36,631 bases of DNA from Falsiroseomonas sp. (GTDB taxonomy: Bacteria > Pseudomonadota > Alphaproteobacteria > Acetobacterales > Acetobacteraceae). The position numbers and the translations under genes are program-made. Under the pieces are notes generated by a model. It made no database searches and was not told the origin of the DNA. It worked only from the letters and a program-made list of their open reading frames with translations. Numbering within the stretch: the first letter of the stretch is position 1; every line of letters starts with the position of its first letter. Below, piece after piece: positions 7,537 to 17,208 of the stretch. Location of the stretch: assembly GCF_030695085.1 (NCBI RefSeq), contig NZ_JAUYTS010000063.1, positions 1 through 36,631 of the forward strand. Reading direction: 5' to 3'.

Positions 7537-10500
7537 CTATTCGGCCGGTGCCGGCTTGGTGACCCTGGCGCCGAAGCGCCGCTTCACCCCCTCCCGCATC
7601 GTCTGGAACACGACATAGAGCATCGGGATGATGAAGATGCCGATCAGCGCCGCCACGATCATCCCGCCGAACACCGGAGTGCCAACCGCGCGGCGGGAGG
7701 CACTCGCGGCACCGGAGGCGAATACCAGCGGCACCAGGCCCAGGATGAAGGCGACGGAGGTCATGATGACGGCGCGGAAGCGCAGCCGCGCGCCCATCAC
7801 CGCCGCCTCCCGGATCGGCATCCCCGCCTCCCGCCGTTCCTTGGCGAATTCGACGATCAGGATGCCGTTCTTGGCGGCGAGCGCGATCAGCACCACCAGC
7901 CCGACCTGGGCGTAAACATCGAGCGACAGGCCCGCCAGCATGATGGCACCGAAGGACCCCAGCGCGCCGACCGAGATCGACAGCAGCACCGGGATCGGGA
8001 TCACCCAGCTTTCATACAGCGCGACCAGGAACAGGTAGGCGAACAGCAGGGCCAGCGCCATGATCACGACGGTCTGGCCGCTGGCCTGCTTTTCCTGGAA
8101 GGCGGTGCCGGTCCATTCGAAGCCATAGCCGGCCGGCAGCGCGGTGTCCGAAAGCGCCTCCATCGCCGCCAGCGCATCGCCGGAGGAAATGCCCGGCCGT
8201 GGCGATCCGCCGATGCGGACGGAGCGGACATTGTTGTAGCGGTTGATGGTCTGCGGCCCCAGCACGATGCGGACATCGGCGAAGGATCGCAGCGGCACCA
8301 TCTCGCCCGCCGCATTGCGTACATGGATGCGCCAGAGGTCGGGGATGTCGTCCCGATCCGTCGCCTCGGCCTGGATGTTCACCTGCCAGGACCGGCCATA
8401 GATGTTGAAATCGTTCACGTAGAAGCCGCCCAGCGTGGTCTGCAGGGCGTTGAAGATATCGCTGATGCGGATGCCCAGCGCCTGCGCCTTGTCCCGGTCC
8501 ACATCCAGGAAAAGGGAGGGTGTGTCGGCGGAGAAGGTGGAGAATACGGCGGTCAGCCGCGGGTCCTGGTTGGCGGCGGCCGCCAGGCCCTGCATGGCGG
8601 CGAACATCTCCTCCGGCGGGCGGCCCTCCAGATTCTGCATCTGGTATTCGAAGCCGCCGCCGGTGCCGAGGCCGATGATGGGCGGGATGTTGAAGGCGAA
8701 GGTGTTGGCGGCGCGCACCTGCTGCGTCGCGCCGAACACCGTGCGGATCGCGGCGAAGACGCTTTCCTGCGCCCCGGCGCGATCCTCGAAGGGCTTCATC
8801 CGCACCACGATGAAGGCGGCGTTGGATTGTGCGCCGCCATCGATCAGGCTGAAGCCGACGATGGACAGCACGCGGTCCACCCCCGGCACCGGGGCGATGA
8901 TCGCCTCCACCTGTTCCACCGCCGCGCGGGTGCGCGACAGGCTGGCACCGGCGGGCAACTGCATCTGCACGAAGAAGGCGCCCTGGTCTTCCTCCGGCAG
9001 GAAGCCCTGCGGCGTGCGGCTGCCGAGGAACAGGATGCCAGCCCCCGAAACCGCGACCAGCACCAGCGACAGGATGGAAAACCGCACCAGCCGCGCGACA
9101 ATATTGCCGTATTTGTCCCGCACCCAGTCGATGCCGCGCATCACCGCCGCCAGGAAGCCACGGCGTGGCCCATGCCCCGGCGGATGCGGCCGCAGGAACA
9201 GCGCGCACAGGGCCGGTGACAGGGTCAGCGCATTGATGGCCGAGATCACCATGGCGGCAGAGACGGTGATGGCGAACTGGCTGAACAGCACGCCGGACAG
9301 GCCGGGGATGAAGCCCACCGGCACGAAGACCGACAGCAGCACCAGGGTGATGGCGATGATCGGCGCGGTGATTTCCCGCATCGCCTGCTTGGTGGCATCC
9401 GCCGGCGACATGTCGGGGTTTTCCGACATCACCCGCTCGACATTCTCCACCACCACGATGGCGTCATCGACGACGATGCCGATGGCCAGCACCATCGCGA
9501 GCAGGGACACGGTATTGGCCGAATACCCCAGCAGCAGCAGCACCGCGAAGGTGCCGATCAGGCTGACCGGCACGGCGATGGTGGGGATGACGGTGGCGCG
9601 GAAACTGCCGAGGAACAGCAGCACCACCAGCACCACCAGCACGAAGGCCTCGAGCAGCGTCTTGATGACCTCGTAGATCGTGTCCACGACGAAGGTGGAG
9701 GTGTCGTAGAACACCGCGGTCTGCATCCCTTCCGGGAAGCGGCGGGACATCTCCTCCAGCACCGCGCTCAGGCTGGCGGCCGCCGTCACCGCATTGGCGC
9801 CGGGCGAGAGATAGGTTGCCAGCGTGATGGCCGGGCGGCCGTTCAGGCGGCTTTCGGTGTCGATCCGCGCCGCGCCAAGCTCCACCCGCGCCACGTCGCG
9901 CAGCCGCAGCAGCGACCCTTCGGCATTGGCGCGGATGACGATGGCGCCGAATTCCTCCGGCGTGGTCAGGCGGCCCTGGGTCTGCAGGTTGATCTGGTAC
10001 TGCTGGTCATCCGAGATCGGCTGCGCGCCGATGCGGCCCACCGCGGCCTGCACGTTCTGCGCCTGGATCGCCGCGATCACATCCGCCGGCGTCAGGTTCA
10101 GGCTGATCAGCCGGTCCAGCTCGAACCAGATCCGCATGGAATAATCGAGCGCGCCGAAAATCTGCGCCGAGCCGATGCCGGGCGTGCGCGCCAGCCGGTC
10201 CAGCATGTTGATGGTGACGTAGTTCGACAGGAACAGCGCATCATGCTCGGGGTTGTCCGAGGTGACGGTGATGAACTGCAGCACGGCGGAGGATTGCTTG
10301 CGCACCGTCACGCCGGCGCGCTGCACCTCCGCCGGTAGCCGGGCGAGCGCCGATTGCACGCGGTTGTTGACGTTGACGGTGGCGATGTCCGGGTCGGTGC
10401 CCAGCGCGAAGGAGACGGACAGCGTGTAGCTGCCGTCATTGGCGCTGTTGGAGGACATGTAGATCATGCCTTCCACCCCGTTCACCGCGCTTTCGATCAC

Positions 10501-10692
10501 CTGGCCCACGGTCGCTTCCACCACGGCGGCGGAGGCTCCGCCGTAATTGGTGGTGACGGAGACCTGCGGCGGCACGATGTCCGGGAACTGCGCCACGGGG
10601 ATGCGCAGCATGGCCAGCGCGCCCGCCAAGGTCAGCAGGATGGACAGCACGATCGCCAGCCGCGGGCGATCGACGAAGACGGCGGAGATCAT
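7537..10692 (-). CDS. RND multidrug efflux permease, AcrB/MexB (HAE1) type
   Basis: A 1051-residue inner-membrane proton/drug antiporter. The N-terminus has the usual first membrane helix and the segment [22 protein letters not shown]. The proton-relay acidic pair is present in [15 protein letters not shown] in TM4. The large periplasmic loops and the second repeat (TM7-12, with [14 protein letters not shown]) are complete. Length matches the family. It lies 6 bases downstream of the adaptor gene and is surely co-transcribed with it. No outer-membrane TolC/OprM gene and no TetR/MarR regulator is adjacent, so the channel must be shared with another locus. Confidence 0.96.
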   Translation of the reverse strand: MISAVFVDRPRLAIVLSILLTLAGALAMLRIPVAQFPDIVPPQVSVTTNYGGASAAVVEATVGQVIESAVNGVEGMIYMSSNSANDGSYTLSVSFALGTDPDIATVNVNNRVQSALARLPAEVQRAGVTVRKQSSAVLQFITVTSDNPEHDALFLSNYVTINMLDRLARTPGIGSAQIFGALDYSMRIWFELDRLISLNLTPADVIAAIQAQNVQAAVGRIGAQPISDDQQYQINLQTQGRLTTPEEFGAIVIRANAEGSLLRLRDVARVELGAARIDTESRLNGRPAITLATYLSPGANAVTAAASLSAVLEEMSRRFPEGMQTAVFYDTSTFVVDTIYEVIKTLLEAFVLVVLVVLLFLGSFRATVIPTIAVPVSLIGTFAVLLLLGYSANTVSLLAMVLAIGIVVDDAIVVVENVERVMSENPDMSPADATKQAMREITAPIIAITLVLLSVFVPVGFIPGLSGVLFSQFAITVSAAMVISAINALTLSPALCALFLRPHPPGHGPRRGFLAAVMRGIDWVRDKYGNIVARLVRFSILSLVLVAVSGAGILFLGSRTPQGFLPEEDQGAFFVQMQLPAGASLSRTRAAVEQVEAIIAPVPGVDRVLSIVGFSLIDGGAQSNAAFIVVRMKPFEDRAGAQESVFAAIRTVFGATQQVRAANTFAFNIPPIIGLGTGGGFEYQMQNLEGRPPEEMFAAMQGLAAAANQDPRLTAVFSTFSADTPSLFLDVDRDKAQALGIRISDIFNALQTTLGGFYVNDFNIYGRSWQVNIQAEATDRDDIPDLWRIHVRNAAGEMVPLRSFADVRIVLGPQTINRYNNVRSVRIGGSPRPGISSGDALAAMEALSDTALPAGYGFEWTGTAFQEKQASGQTVVIMALALLFAYLFLVALYESWVIPIPVLLSISVGALGSFGAIMLAGLSLDVYAQVGLVVLIALAAKNGILIVEFAKERREAGMPIREAAVMGARLRFRAVIMTSVAFILGLVPLVFASGAASASRRAVGTPVFGGMIVAALIGIFIIPMLYVVFQTMREGVKRRFGARVTKPAPAE

Positions 10693-10698
10693 GGCGGG

Positions 10699-11919
10699 TC
10701 AGCCCTGCCGGCCAGCGGGGGCTGCACCAGGGGCTGCACCAGGGGCGGCGCCAGGGGTGCGGATGGGGGCCGAGGCCGGGCCGGGTTGCACCGGCTGGCC
10801 GGGGCGGACGCGCTGCACGCCTTCGACCACCACACGTTCCCCGGTTTCCAGCCCGGATTCCACCACCACCTGGTCGGCGATGGACCGGCCGAGCGTGAGG
10901 GGGCGCCGCGCCGGGCGGTTCTCGGCATCCAGCACCCAGACGTAATTGCCGCCCTGGTCCTGCAGCACGGCGCTGCGCGGAATCACCACGGCCTGCACCG
11001 GCTCCGCCCCCTCGACGAAGACGTTGACGAACATGCCATCGATCAGCGTGCGATCGGCCTCCCCGTCCTGCGCCGGGCCGCGTGGCGGGTTCGGGATCAG
11101 CGCGCGGACCAGCACAGTATCCGTGTTGCGGTCCACCTGCGGGTCGATGAAGTCGATCCGGCCGACCTGGTTGTAGGTCTCGCCGGTCACCAGCCTGATC
11201 CGCACGCGCGTGGCGCCGGCCCCGCCGCGCCCGGCATAGCGGTCGCGCAGCTCGGTCCCGGTGCGGAGGTTGACGGGGAAGGAGACGCGCATCGGGTCCT
11301 GGCTGACCACGGTGGCCAGCTTCTCGCTCGTCGGCCCGACCACGGCGCCCACCGAGAAGGTGGAGCGACCGACCTTGCCGGCGAAGGGTGCGGCGATCTC
11401 GGTGTAGCCCAGGTTGATCTCCGCCACCCGCAGCTGCGCCTGGGCCGCCAGCACATTGGCCTGGGCGGTGCGCTGGGCGGCGGTGGCATTCTCCACATTC
11501 ACCTGGGTGCCGGCGGCGCTGCGCACCAGGTCCCGGGCACGGGCGAGCGCGCTGTTGGCGTTCTGCAATTCGGCCTCGGCGGAGGCGACGGCGGCGCGGG
11601 CGCGCGCCACCTCGGCCTCGAAGGGCGGGCGCTCCAGGCGGAACAGCACCTGGCCCTCCGTGACTTCCTGGCCCTCCCGGAAGGGGCGTTCCTGGAGGAA
11701 GCCGGTGATCCGCGCGCGCAGATCGACGCGGTCCTGCGCTTCAACCCGCCCGACGAATTCGGTGCTTTCCGTGACCGGGCGGCGTTCCACCGCCAGCACG
11801 CCGACCGCGGGCGGGCCTTGCGGGCCGAATTGCGCCTGGGCGGGGGCGGCGAGCAGGCCCAGCAGGGCGGCCAAACCGAAAAGGGCCGCACGAGGCGCGG
11901 CCGGGAACTGCGTCAGCAT
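10699..11919 (-). CDS. RND efflux periplasmic adaptor (AcrA/MexA type)
   Basis: A 406-residue membrane-fusion protein that bridges the RND permease and an outer-membrane channel. A signal peptide (about residues 1-29) ends in APAQAQ. The lipoyl halves, an alpha-helical hairpin (about residues 100-165), the beta-barrel and the membrane-proximal domain ([18 protein letters not shown]) are in the expected order. There is no obvious lipobox cysteine. The C-terminus has a low-complexity [14 protein letters not shown] tail encoded by 12-base repeats around 10726-10760. It is the first gene of the two-gene pump operon, about 70 bases downstream of leuD on the same strand. Confidence 0.95.
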   Translation of the reverse strand: MLTQFPAAPRAALFGLAALLGLLAAPAQAQFGPQGPPAVGVLAVERRPVTESTEFVGRVEAQDRVDLRARITGFLQERPFREGQEVTEGQVLFRLERPPFEAEVARARAAVASAEAELQNANSALARARDLVRSAAGTQVNVENATAAQRTAQANVLAAQAQLRVAEINLGYTEIAAPFAGKVGRSTFSVGAVVGPTSEKLATVVSQDPMRVSFPVNLRTGTELRDRYAGRGGAGATRVRIRLVTGETYNQVGRIDFIDPQVDRNTDTVLVRALIPNPPRGPAQDGEADRTLIDGMFVNVFVEGAEPVQAVVIPRSAVLQDQGGNYVWVLDAENRPARRPLTLGRSIADQVVVESGLETGERVVVEGVQRVRPGQPVQPGPASAPIRTPGAAPGAAPGAAPAGRQG

Positions 11920-11989
11920 GGAAGCGATCCAAGATTTGGAAGGCAGCCAAACCGATCACAACCAGCCGCGTCAAGTTTCCTGATCGTTA

Positions 11990-12583
11990 CTACCCCCCGT
12001 TGCGGCGGGCCTCGAAGGCCGTGATTTCCGGCTCCAGTGTCAGGGTCAGTCCGATTTCATCGAGGCCACGCAGCAGACAATCCCGGGCGAAGCCGGGGAC
12101 GAAGAATTCATGCGTTGAACCATCCGGCGCCGTCAGGATCTGAGTCTGCAGATCGACCGAGATTGTCACGCCCGGGCTGGCTGAAATCGCCTGGCGCAGC
12201 GCGCTGACGGCCGACTCGGGCAGCTTCACCGGCAGCAGGCCGTTTTTCAGCGCGTTGGAGAAGAAGATATCGCCGAAGGAGGAGGCGACCACGCAGCGGA
12301 AGCCCATCGCCGCCAGCGCATAGACCGCCGCTTCCCGCGACGACCCCACGCCGAAATTCCGCCCCGCCACCAGGATGCCGGCTGCATCGAAGGGCGGCTG
12401 GTTCAGGATGAAATCGGGCCGCTTCGCGCCGTCTGGCGTGAAGCGCTGGTCGTGGAAGCCATAGGTCGCATAGCGTTCGTCACGCGGGCGCCGCATGAAG
12501 CGGGCCGGCATGATCTGGTCGGTATCGACATTCGCGAGATCAAGCGGCGCGGCGATGGCGGTGTAGCGGGTGAAGGGTTCCAT
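11990..12583 (-). CDS. leuD: LeuD-like small subunit of isopropylmalate dehydratase family
   Basis: A 197-residue swivelling domain subunit that pairs with LeuC to isomerise 2- and 3-isopropylmalate or to hydrate a related unsaturated diacid. The conserved NVDTDQIMPARFM is at residues 18-30. The usual GxNFGCGSSREHAPWAL motif appears as GRNFGVGSSREAAVYAL, with Val at position 79 instead of Cys and no His-Ala-Pro-Trp. The start ATG at 12583 shares one base with the leuC stop (TGATG), indicating translational coupling. The substitutions suggest a paralogue that may act on another substrate. leuA and leuB are not nearby. Confidence 0.88.
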   Translation of the reverse strand: MEPFTRYTAIAAPLDLANVDTDQIMPARFMRRPRDERYATYGFHDQRFTPDGAKRPDFILNQPPFDAAGILVAGRNFGVGSSREAAVYALAAMGFRCVVASSFGDIFFSNALKNGLLPVKLPESAVSALRQAISASPGVTISVDLQTQILTAPDGSTHEFFVPGFARDCLLRGLDEIGLTLTLEPEITAFEARRNGG

Positions 12584-13968
12584 CAGGAGGCACTCACCAG
12601 CCGGCCCGCCACCGCGGAAGCGGCCGCGGAGGCCGGGGAGACCAGATGCGTCCGTGCGCCGCGCCCCTGCCTGCCGGCAAAATTGCGGTTGGAGGTGGAG
12701 GCGCAGCGTTCGCCCTCGCCCACCGTCTCGCCATGCATGGAGACACACAGCGCGCAGGAGCTTTCCTCCCACCGCGCGCCCGCCTCCTTGAAGATCCGGT
12801 CCAGCCCCTCCGCCTCCGCCGCCCGCTTGACGCGGGAGGAACCGGGGGAGACCAGCATCGGCACGGCGATGCGGCGGCCGCGCAGCACGGCTGCGGCGTC
12901 CCGCAGATCCTCGATCCGCGCATTGGTGCAGGAGCCGAGGAAGACGCGGTCCAGCGCCACATCCGCCATCGCCTCCCCGCCCTTCAGCCCCATGTAGTCC
13001 AGGCTGCGCGCCCAGGCCTTTTGGCGGGCCTCATCCGGTGCCTCCTCGGCGCGGGGGACGCGGCCGGATAGTGGCACCGCTTCCTCCGGGCTGGTGCCCC
13101 AGGTGGCCATCGGGCGGATCGCCGTGGCGTCGATCGTCACCTCGGAGTCGAAGCTTGCATCGGGGTCGCTGAACAGGCGGTCCCAGGCCGGGTCCGCCTC
13201 GGCGGGCGCGTAGGGGCGGCCGGCGAGCCAGGCGCGCGTCACGCGATCGGGCGCCACCATGCCGGTCCGCGCGCCGGCTTCGATCGCCATGTTGCACAGT
13301 GTCAGGCGGGCTTCCACGGATAGCGCGCGCACCGCGGAACCGGCGAATTCGATGGCACCGCCCAAGCCGCCGCCGGTGCCGATCTGCGCGATCAGCGCCA
13401 GCGCCATGTCCTTCGCCGTGCTGCCTGCGGGCAGGGCGCCCTCGAAGGCGCAGCGGATCTGCTTCGGCGGGGACTGCCATATGGTCTGCGTCGCCAGCAC
13501 ATGCGCGACCTCGCTGGCGCCGATGCCGAAGGCCAGCGCGCCGAGCGCGCCATGGGTGGAGGTGTGGCTGTCGCCGCAGACCACCGTCATGCCCGGCAGG
13601 GTCAGCCCCTGCTCCGGCCCGGCGACATGGACGATGCCCTGGTCGGGGTCCGCCAGTTCGAAGGCGCGGATCCGGTTGGCGCGGGCGTTTTCCTCGAATG
13701 TCTCGATGATGCCGCGGATCTCGGGGTCCGCCACCTGGTCCGTCCGGCGGCTCACCGTGGGGGCGTAGTGGTCGCCGAAGCCGAAGCTGAGATCGGGGCG
13801 GCGCACGGCCAGGCCGCGCGCCTTCAGCATGTTGAAGGCGTGAAAACTGCCCTCATGGAAATAGTGGCGGTCCACATACAGCAGCGCCAGCCCGTCATCG
13901 CGGGCCTGCACCACATGCGCGTCCCAGATTTTTTGAAATAGCGTCTTTTGAGAAGATGTCTGGCCCAT
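12583..13968 (-). CDS. leuC: LeuC-like large subunit, aconitase superfamily
   Basis: A 461-residue 4Fe-4S hydro-lyase subunit. The cluster cysteines are C347 (GSCTNARI), C405 and C408 (SCALC), and CGDSHTSTHGA and GERCASTSNRNF are intact, so it should be catalytically competent. It differs from textbook LeuC near the N-terminus: VDRHYFHEGSFHAF replaces the usual VDRHLVHEVTSPQAF region, DHYAPT replaces DHNVPT, and SPGSSRVK replaces the VPGSG block. Together with the unusual LeuD this suggests a secondary paralogue, possibly for a methylmalate- or dimethylmalate-type acid, though leucine synthesis cannot be excluded. It is the first gene of the leuC-leuD unit and divergent from the SMP-30 gene. 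Confidence 0.9.
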   Translation of the reverse strand: MGQTSSQKTLFQKIWDAHVVQARDDGLALLYVDRHYFHEGSFHAFNMLKARGLAVRRPDLSFGFGDHYAPTVSRRTDQVADPEIRGIIETFEENARANRIRAFELADPDQGIVHVAGPEQGLTLPGMTVVCGDSHTSTHGALGALAFGIGASEVAHVLATQTIWQSPPKQIRCAFEGALPAGSTAKDMALALIAQIGTGGGLGGAIEFAGSAVRALSVEARLTLCNMAIEAGARTGMVAPDRVTRAWLAGRPYAPAEADPAWDRLFSDPDASFDSEVTIDATAIRPMATWGTSPEEAVPLSGRVPRAEEAPDEARQKAWARSLDYMGLKGGEAMADVALDRVFLGSCTNARIEDLRDAAAVLRGRRIAVPMLVSPGSSRVKRAAEAEGLDRIFKEAGARWEESSCALCVSMHGETVGEGERCASTSNRNFAGRQGRGARTHLVSPASAAASAVAGRLVSAS

Positions 13969-14023
13969 GCCCTGACACTGGCGCCGGCTTGGCGGCCAGG
14001 CAAGACCCGGGCAGGTTCAAGCC

Positions 14024-14911
14024 ATGTGGAACACGCCCCCCGCCCTCATCACCCCCACCCTGCTCTCCCGCCTGCCGGATGCCCTGCGCCGGCCGCGCCG
14101 CAGCGCCTGGGCGGATGCCAACCGCGCCGGCGCGCCGGTGGACAGTTTCCTCGAAGGCCCCTGCTTCGATGCCGGCGGCAACCTGTTCTGCACCGACATC
14201 CCGCATGGCCGCGTCTTCCGCGTCTCCGGCAGCCAGTGGGAGGCGGTGGCGGAATATGAGGGCTGGCCGAACGGCCTGGCGGCGCGGGAGGATGAGCTGC
14301 TGGTGGCCGATTACCGCCACGGCGTGCTCAGCCTGGACCCGCGGAGCGGCGCGATGACCGCGGTGGCGGAGAACATCAACAGCGAGGGCTTCCGCGGGAT
14401 CAACGACCTGATCCTGCACCCGGATGGGTCGATCCTGCTGACCGACCAGGGCCAGACCGGGCTGCAGGACCCCACCGGCCGGGTCTGGCGGCTGCACCCG
14501 GAGGGGCGGATGGACCGGCTGATCTCGAACGGTCCAAGCCCGAACGGCCTGGTGCTGAACCGTGCGGGCACGCATCTGATGGTGGCGATGACGCGTTCCT
14601 GCGAAATCTGGCGCTTCGCGCTGCGGCCGGATGCGGTGGTGGCCAAGGCGAACCTGTTCTTCCGTGTGCCCGCCGGCACCTCCGGCCCCGATGGGCTGGC
14701 GGTGGATGCGCATGACCGGCTGTTCGTGGCCAACCCCGGCCATGGGCAGGTCTGGGTGGTGGATCCGCATGGGCTGGCGACGCACCGGGTGGATTGCACC
14801 GGCTTCGGCCGCATGCCGACCAACTGCGCCTTCGCGCCCGATGGCCGCACCCTGGTGATCACCGAAAGCCAGTCCGGCAGCCTGCTGGCGGCGGAGATCC
14901 CCGTGCCGTGA
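14024..14911 (+). CDS. SMP-30/gluconolactonase/LRE family protein
   Basis: A 295-residue six-bladed beta-propeller of the SMP-30 family, whose members are Ca/Zn-dependent lactonases acting on sugar or other lactones. The metal-binding positions are recognisable: E44 in SFLEGPCFD, the Asn in INDLI and in SPNGLVL, and the Asp in GPDGLAVD. There is no signal peptide, so it is probably cytoplasmic. The start ATG at 14024 precedes the family N-terminus by the usual distance. It overlaps the next gene by 4 bases, so the two are probably co-translated. A role in lactone hydrolysis is likely; the substrate is unknown. Confidence 0.9.
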   Translation: MWNTPPALITPTLLSRLPDALRRPRRSAWADANRAGAPVDSFLEGPCFDAGGNLFCTDIPHGRVFRVSGSQWEAVAEYEGWPNGLAAREDELLVADYRHGVLSLDPRSGAMTAVAENINSEGFRGINDLILHPDGSILLTDQGQTGLQDPTGRVWRLHPEGRMDRLISNGPSPNGLVLNRAGTHLMVAMTRSCEIWRFALRPDAVVAKANLFFRVPAGTSGPDGLAVDAHDRLFVANPGHGQVWVVDPHGLATHRVDCTGFGRMPTNCAFAPDGRTLVITESQSGSLLAAEIPVP

Positions 14912-15429
14912 CGCTGTTCCACTGCCACATCGCGACCTCGCTGGACGGCATGATCGCCCGGCCGGATGGCGGGGTGGACTGGCTGGTCGAAGGGGCGCCG
15001 CCGCCCGAGGCCTTCGGCTTCGACGCCTTCTACGACCAGGTGGCGCTCATTCTGATGGGTCGCGGCACCTATGAGGCGGCGCGGCGCATGGGCGACTGGC
15101 CCTATGCCGGCAAGCCGGCGCTGGTGGTGACCAGCCGGCCCCTGGATGACGCGCCGCCCGGTGTCGAAACCCGCCCGGGCGACCTGCCGGCGCTGGTGGC
15201 GGAACTGCGGCAACGCGGACTGGGCCTGGTCTGGGTGGAGGGCGGCGGGCAGTTGCTGCGCGGCCTGCTCGGAATCGGCGCGCTGGACCGGCTGGAGATG
15301 GCGGTGGTGCCGGTCATCCTCGGCGCGGGGATACCGCTGTTTCCGCCCGGCACGCCGGAGACGCGGCTGGTGCTGCGGCAGAGTGCGACGGTGGGTGACG
15401 CGCTGCACCTGATCTACGAACCGGCATGA
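14908..15429 (+). CDS. RibD C-terminal / dihydrofolate reductase-like protein
   Basis: A 173-residue NAD(P)H-dependent reductase-fold protein. The start is a GTG at 14908 overlapping the previous stop (GTGA). The N-terminal block HIATSLDGMIARPDGGVDWL, the LMGRGTYE motif, the VTSRPL segment and the cofactor-binding WVEGGGQLLRGLL are all typical for the RibD-C family. Such stand-alone proteins reduce pyrimidine, pterin or unrelated substrates, and the actual one is not predictable. Its coupling to the SMP-30 lactonase suggests a shared small-molecule pathway. A 7-base palindrome CCGGCAT-G-ATGCCGG spans the stop codon but lacks a T-run. Confidence 0.87.
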   Translation: MTLFHCHIATSLDGMIARPDGGVDWLVEGAPPPEAFGFDAFYDQVALILMGRGTYEAARRMGDWPYAGKPALVVTSRPLDDAPPGVETRPGDLPALVAELRQRGLGLVWVEGGGQLLRGLLGIGALDRLEMAVVPVILGAGIPLFPPGTPETRLVLRQSATVGDALHLIYEPA

Positions 15430-15453
15430 TGCCGGCGCGATAGGCGGTAATGC

Positions 15454-15484
15454 TTGACCACGGCGACCGTGCTGCGGCAATGAT
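15454..15484 (+). promoter_or_regulatory. Possible promoter of the TctC-IclR-CoA-transferase operon
   Basis: TTGACC at 15454-15459 resembles a -35 box, and an AT-richer CAATGAT at 15478-15484 lies about 18 bases downstream as a poor -10. The operator repeats follow immediately, which is consistent with repression near the start of transcription. This is only a weak sequence match. Confidence 0.3.
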
Positions 15485-15491
15485 CTTCTCG

Positions 15492-15522
15492 CTAACAGAA
15501 CGACGTTCTGCCTAACAGAACG
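15492..15522 (+). promoter_or_regulatory. Triple half-site operator, probably for the IclR regulator
   Basis: CTAACAGAACG occurs twice, at 15492-15502 and 15512-15522, with a 20-base period (two helical turns). Between them lies the inverted copy CGTTCTG at 15504-15510. This creates two overlapping perfect dyads: CAGAACG-A-CGTTCTG and CGTTCTG-CCTAA-CAGAACG. IclR-family proteins bind such short inverted repeats as dimers or tetramers, and one is encoded in this operon. The RBS AAGGAAGG follows at 15524. Confidence 0.65.
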
Positions 15523-15538
15523 CAAGGAAGGAAACGCC

Positions 15539-16522
15539 ATGAACCTCGCCCGCCGCGCCCTGCTCGCCGCCCCCGCCTTTCTGGTCCTTCCGGCGGCTAC
15601 CCAAGAAGCCCGGGCCCAGGACACCTGGCCCAACCGGCCGATCCGCATGGTCCTGCCCTACGCCGCCGGCGGCGCCACCGATGTGATCGGGCGGCTGGTG
15701 GCGGATCGCCTGTCGCAACGCCTGCCGCAGCGTGTCGTGATGGAAAACCGCACCGGCGCGGGGGGCGCCATCGGCAGTTCCTTCGTCGCCAAGGCGCCTG
15801 GCGATGGCCACACGCTGCTGTTCCACAATATCGGCCACGCCGTGACCAAGGCGATCTACCCGCAGCTCGACTACGACCCGGAAGCGGACCTCAAGGCGGT
15901 CTCCATCGTGGCGGAAAGCCCGATGGTGCTGCTGGTGCCGCCCGACTCCCCGCACCGCACCCTGGCCGATTTCGTCGCCTTCGCCCGCGCCAATCCGGAG
16001 AAGCTGAGCTATGGCAGCACCGGCGGCGGCGGTGCGCTGCAACTGGTGAGCCTGCTGTTCCTGCGCGCCGCCGGCATCCGCGTGACGGAAATCCCCTATC
16101 GCGGCGGCGCCCCCGCGGCGCTCGACCTCGCCTCCGGCACGCTGGACATGCTGTATGATGCGGGGCTGACCGGCTTCGGCCTGGCCCGCGGCGGCCGCGC
16201 CCGGGCGCTCGCCGTCTCCGGCCCCAACCGCAGCCCGGTGATGCCGGCTGTGCCGACCATGGCCGAAGCCGGCTTCCCGGACGCCACCTTCATGGTCTGG
16301 CAGGCGGTGCTGGCGCCGGCCACCACGCCCGATGCGCTGATTGCCCGCATCCAGGCGGAAATCGCCGCCGTGCTGGCCGAGCCCACCACCCGGACCCGCC
16401 TGGCCGAGCTCGGCGCCGAGCGCCTGGTGGGCAACACCCCCGCCGAGGCGCAGGCCTTCGTCGCGGCGGAGATGGCGAAATGGGCGCTGATCCTGCGCGA
16501 GGCCGGGGTCCGCGCCGGGTGA
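15539..16522 (+). CDS. TctC/Bug family solute-binding receptor
   Basis: A 327-residue periplasmic binding protein of the Bug family, which captures carboxylates or related small acids. A signal peptide with an arginine pair (LARRALLAAP) is cleaved around ARAQ-D at residues 26-28. The family pocket is visible in WPNRPIRMVLPYAAGGATDV and VVMENRTGAGGAIGSSFVAKA. The RBS AAGGAAGG lies 8 bases before ATG. No TctA/TctB membrane genes are nearby, as is common for the many orphan Bug receptors. It is translationally coupled to an IclR regulator and a CoA-transferase, suggesting that the bound acid is imported and activated as a CoA thioester. Confidence 0.93.
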   Translation: MNLARRALLAAPAFLVLPAATQEARAQDTWPNRPIRMVLPYAAGGATDVIGRLVADRLSQRLPQRVVMENRTGAGGAIGSSFVAKAPGDGHTLLFHNIGHAVTKAIYPQLDYDPEADLKAVSIVAESPMVLLVPPDSPHRTLADFVAFARANPEKLSYGSTGGGGALQLVSLLFLRAAGIRVTEIPYRGGAPAALDLASGTLDMLYDAGLTGFGLARGGRARALAVSGPNRSPVMPAVPTMAEAGFPDATFMVWQAVLAPATTPDALIARIQAEIAAVLAEPTTRTRLAELGAERLVGNTPAEAQAFVAAEMAKWALILREAGVRAG

Positions 16523-17208
16523 GTGCCACGCCTGAAACCGGCGTCGCCGCCGTGGACCGCGCCCTGACCATCCTGGGCGCGTTCCGGGAGGGGGATGCGG
16601 CGCTGACGCTGGCGGAACTCGCGGCACGGACCGGCCTGTACAAATCCACCATCCTCCGCCTGCTCGCCTCGCTGGAGCGCAACCGCTGCGCCGCGCGGCT
16701 GGCCGATGGGCGCTGGGCGCTGGGGCCGATGCTGTTCCATTGGGGCGCGCTGTATGCGCGGGCGCAGCCGGTCGAGCGGCATCTGCCGGCGCTGCTGGCG
16801 GGCCTTGCCGAACAAAGCGGGGAGACGGCCAGCTTCTGGGTGCGCCATGAGGGCCAGCGCCTGTGCCTGGCCCGCGTCCGCAGCCCCAACCGCATCCGTG
16901 ACGACCTCTCGGCCGGAGATCTGATCCCGCTGCCCGCCGGCGCCGCGGGGCGGGTGCTGACGGCGGCGGACCCGGCGGCGCTCGGCGTGGTCGCGACCTT
17001 CGGCGAGCGCAATCCGGAAGCCGCGGGCTGTGCCGCGGCGGTGTTCGGCCCTGGCGGAAAGCTGGCCGGCGCCATCGGCCTGTCCGGCCCGAAGGCGCGG
17101 ATGCAGGCGCATGTGCCGGCCCATCTTGCCGCGCTGGCCGAAGCCGCGTCCGATCTGACACGACGACTCGGCGGCGATTTGATGCCGCGCACCGGAGCAT
17201 TTGCATGA
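16519..17208 (+). CDS. IclR family transcriptional regulator
   Basis: A 229-residue regulator. The N-terminal winged helix contains VAAVDRALTILGAF and the recognition segment LAARTGLYKSTILRLLASLE. The C-terminal effector domain (about residues 80-225) is of the IclR GAF-like type. The start is a GTG at 16519 that overlaps the receptor stop (GTGA); a longer frame starting inside the receptor gene is less likely. It also overlaps the next gene by 4 bases. It probably senses the imported acid or its CoA-ester and acts at the repeats at 15492-15522, controlling its own operon. Confidence 0.93.
   Translation: MSATPETGVAAVDRALTILGAFREGDAALTLAELAARTGLYKSTILRLLASLERNRCAARLADGRWALGPMLFHWGALYARAQPVERHLPALLAGLAEQSGETASFWVRHEGQRLCLARVRSPNRIRDDLSAGDLIPLPAGAAGRVLTAADPAALGVVATFGERNPEAAGCAAAVFGPGGKLAGAIGLSGPKARMQAHVPAHLAALAEAASDLTRRLGGDLMPRTGAFA

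Noticed and set aside
10354..12024. Long plus-strand open frame over the RND adaptor
   Set aside because: It is antisense to a complete membrane-fusion protein and has no recognisable feature.
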